This document shows positions 62,758-64,000 of a stretch of DNA of 64,000 nt, one piece after another; position 1 is the first letter of the stretch; each line of letters opens with the position of its first letter. A program made the position numbers and the translations under genes. The DNA comes from Xestospongia bergquistia (lineage: Eukaryota; Porifera; Demospongiae; Haplosclerida; Petrosiidae). The stretch is taken from NCBI GenBank assembly GCA_963965975.1, contig OZ014422.1, positions 5,665,155 through 5,729,154 on the forward strand, given 5' to 3'. Under the pieces are notes generated by a model. It was not told the DNA's origin. It ran no database searches and saw only the letters and a program-made list of their open reading frames with translations.

Positions 62758-63967
62758 TCACTTCTACTTTAGCTTCTGCAGCTCTCAAAGCTAGCCTTGC
62801 TTTTATATATTGGTTTAATAGTTCATACAAAGGATGTTCACCTTGTTGACTCTCCTATACAATTCAGTAAGTGACCATTAACTCATCTTACACACACTTA
62901 CTTTGAGAAAATTCTCTACAAATTCTGGATTAGATGCTAATTGTGGATTGGGATAAAGTAGAGTGAGATCCTCTTCAGTAAATGGACAGTTAACAGTAGT
63001 CACTGACTCCATTGTAGCTACATGTAAACAGATGAGATTAAAAACATATAACATAAAAACAACAGCAATAAATCTCTCAATATTCAATACAGTAGTAACT
63101 AGCCTTCATAAGAGGTATCCTCAATATTATATTATGTTATACCATTATAACTTATAAGTGTTTTATAAATTTTATTTAATATAGAGGGTGTTCTAAATTC
63201 TGTGTGCCCTTGTCTGAGTTTTATTTATGTTCTTTACCTGCCATTAAGCTATCCAAACGGGGATAAAGGACATTTTGTGTCTCCATTTCCATTACAGGAG
63301 CAGTGGGTATGACAGTTGTATGCTCGGTTGTGATCTGATTGGTCAGTTCGACATTAACAGGTGTATGATTTGTCAGTTCAAATTGGGAATTGGAAACATC
63401 TTCTGCTGTAGTGACTTTAGTCTCTGTTACTATTTGATGGGTCATCTCCTCTTTGTTAGTCAATTCATTCTCTACTGTAATCTGATTGGTCAACTCATCC
63501 ACTGCAGTAATCTGATTGGATGTTTCATTCTTTGCTACATTCTGATCCCTCTGTTCACTAACAGATACTAAATCTTCTAATGCGTCTTCAAATTCATCAT
63601 CATCTCCTGGACCTTCTGTATCAATATGAATCTGATTGGTCAATTCATTCTCTACTGTAATCTGATTGGTCATATCAGTAGTAGATTTATCTTGCACTGT
63701 CAATGGTATACTATCAAACATAATTAAGTCTGTATTTGGGGGTAAGTCTTGAAAAGTTTCCACAGGCGAAGAACGAAACTCTTGAACAGGATCAATTTCA
63801 TTCAAGGACGGTGCCTCAGTAATTATAGGAAGGATAGTAGGGGTATCCTCACTAATTATAGATGGAACAGTAGGTACTTCGTCTTTAGTTACAAGAGGAA
63901 CAGCAGGAGTTTCCTTATTCAAAGACCCAGATGTTGTGAAAGGTTGTACTTCAACAGCATCATCTTC
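50436..63967 (-). CDS. EPG5: EPG5, autophagosome tethering factor, 5' end outside window
   Basis: About fifty small exons with short introns read from 63967 (acceptor; upstream exon off the edge) to a stop at 50436. EPG5 is a large tether on late endosomes/lysosomes that promotes specific autophagosome fusion. Landmarks match the animal protein in order: LTLLYPNPQ (62902-63017), RDCISVLFMFERKPQKDSQF (about 62000), YKEFIKRVGRTIRQIVHYVADHW (about 60650), MADMPYSSLSLIMLWKI (60377), VHPFIISTLLEET (about 59730), LRFFASNRAQSIRKSMK (about 56850), SCIEILGQVSIS (about 54920), and a C-terminal exon 50436-50787 with FIYCQMPLDSS and a final YPNERCLDALRVLQT. A WTFV motif before an acidic run (61220-61209) fits an LC3-interacting region. 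The first visible exon (63238-63967) is low complexity with TNQI repeats. It is unrelated in function to the receptors. Confidence 0.85.
51765..51955. repeat. Tandem repeat of about 60 bases in an EPG5 intron, copy A
   Basis: About three units around CACAGTGACTTAAGATAGCT and CTAGACTAGTAAACATC. The same family lies inverted at 61000-61190. Confidence 0.85.
55897..56072. repeat. 40-base tandem repeat in an EPG5 intron
   Basis: Unit TGTACACTGCACATGTCTTA plus CATGTATTAATGTATATAAA, about 4.3 nearly identical copies. Confidence 0.95.
57305..57570. repeat. GATG/GAAT low-complexity repeat in an EPG5 intron
   Basis: Imperfect repeats of GGATGAATGGATAGATG and GAATTGATGGATGAATGG fill the intron. CCAT-rich complements occur near 52950, 54120, 56580, 60440 and 62150. 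Confidence 0.9.
59400..59668. repeat. AT-rich tandem repeat of about 31 bases in an EPG5 intron
   Basis: About eight units of ATAATTTATAATGTAATATA with TTACAGGAAA, with length variants of one or two bases. Confidence 0.9.
61000..61190. repeat. Tandem repeat of about 60 bases in an EPG5 intron, copy B
   Basis: About three units around GTCACTGTGGTAATTACTGA and TTTACAAGTCTAGAACTTA. It is the inverted relative of the repeat at 51765-51955. Confidence 0.85.
62683..62756. repeat. (CT)n tract in an EPG5 intron
   Basis: Long CTCTCT run with a few TTT interruptions, ending at the donor of the next exon. Shorter runs of the same kind lie at 52484-52504 and 58498-58522. Confidence 0.9.
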
Positions 63968-64000
63968 CTGCAATAAATATACAAATATTCACATTATTAT

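Noticed and set aside
62603-62830. Arg/Glu repeat reading (RERERE) near an EPG5 exon
   Set aside because: It is the translation of the intronic (CT)n tract running into the true exon.
50436-63967. Exportin or Ran-binding HEAT-repeat protein
   Set aside because: The helical, Leu-rich exons first suggested it, but the order of landmarks, including SCIEILGQVSIS and the C-terminal block, matches EPG5.

Overview
The window is eukaryotic: very AT-rich, with compact multi-exon genes, many introns of 50-100 bases and GT-AG splice sites throughout. The gene content is a dense tandem family of scavenger-receptor cysteine-rich (SRCR) membrane receptors beside a gene for the metazoan autophagy factor EPG5. 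This suggests a marine demosponge, most like Amphimedon queenslandica. The species is inferred from style and content; no database was searched.

Bases 1-41500 hold a head-to-tail array of SRCR receptor genes, all on the minus strand. Each intact gene has the same plan: a signal-peptide exon of 61 or 67 bases, two exons for SRCR domain 1, two exons for SRCR domain 2, a short stalk exon (sometimes with extra micro-exons), and a terminal exon with one membrane helix, a Cys-rich juxtamembrane stretch and a Pro/Tyr/Gln-rich cytoplasmic tail that often carries a PPxY motif. By summing exon lengths I checked that seven minus-strand genes in this array keep one open frame from ATG to stop (2713-5843, 9226-12055, 14344-17655, 17908-20622, 22863-26044, 31634-34674, 36773-40607). 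The gene at 28432-30350 is intact except for one nonsense codon. Between them lie relics: frameshifted tail exons, membrane exons without receptors, a receptor copy broken by a transposon (20924-22603), a copy whose exon end became a minisatellite (26310-27960), and a dead terminal exon (41150-41460).

Bases 42143-47843 hold two diverged relatives: one on the plus strand with a long repeat-rich tail, and one on the minus strand with a different tail. They converge tail to tail.

Bases 48010-49930 hold two small minus-strand genes: a single-pass membrane protein with a basic then strongly acidic tail, and a secreted Cys-rich protein of stanniocalcin-like pattern.

Bases 50436-63967 (and beyond the right edge) hold EPG5 on the minus strand, in about fifty small exons.

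If they act together, the SRCR proteins would be surface receptors that share an ectodomain plan and vary in stalk length, membrane exon and cytoplasmic signal. That is an inference. The most unusual structures are an array of five 15-base micro-exons that each add a Ser/Thr/Pro-rich stalk unit, a pair of interchangeable (mutually exclusive) half-SRCR exons, and a minisatellite that multiplied a splice donor.
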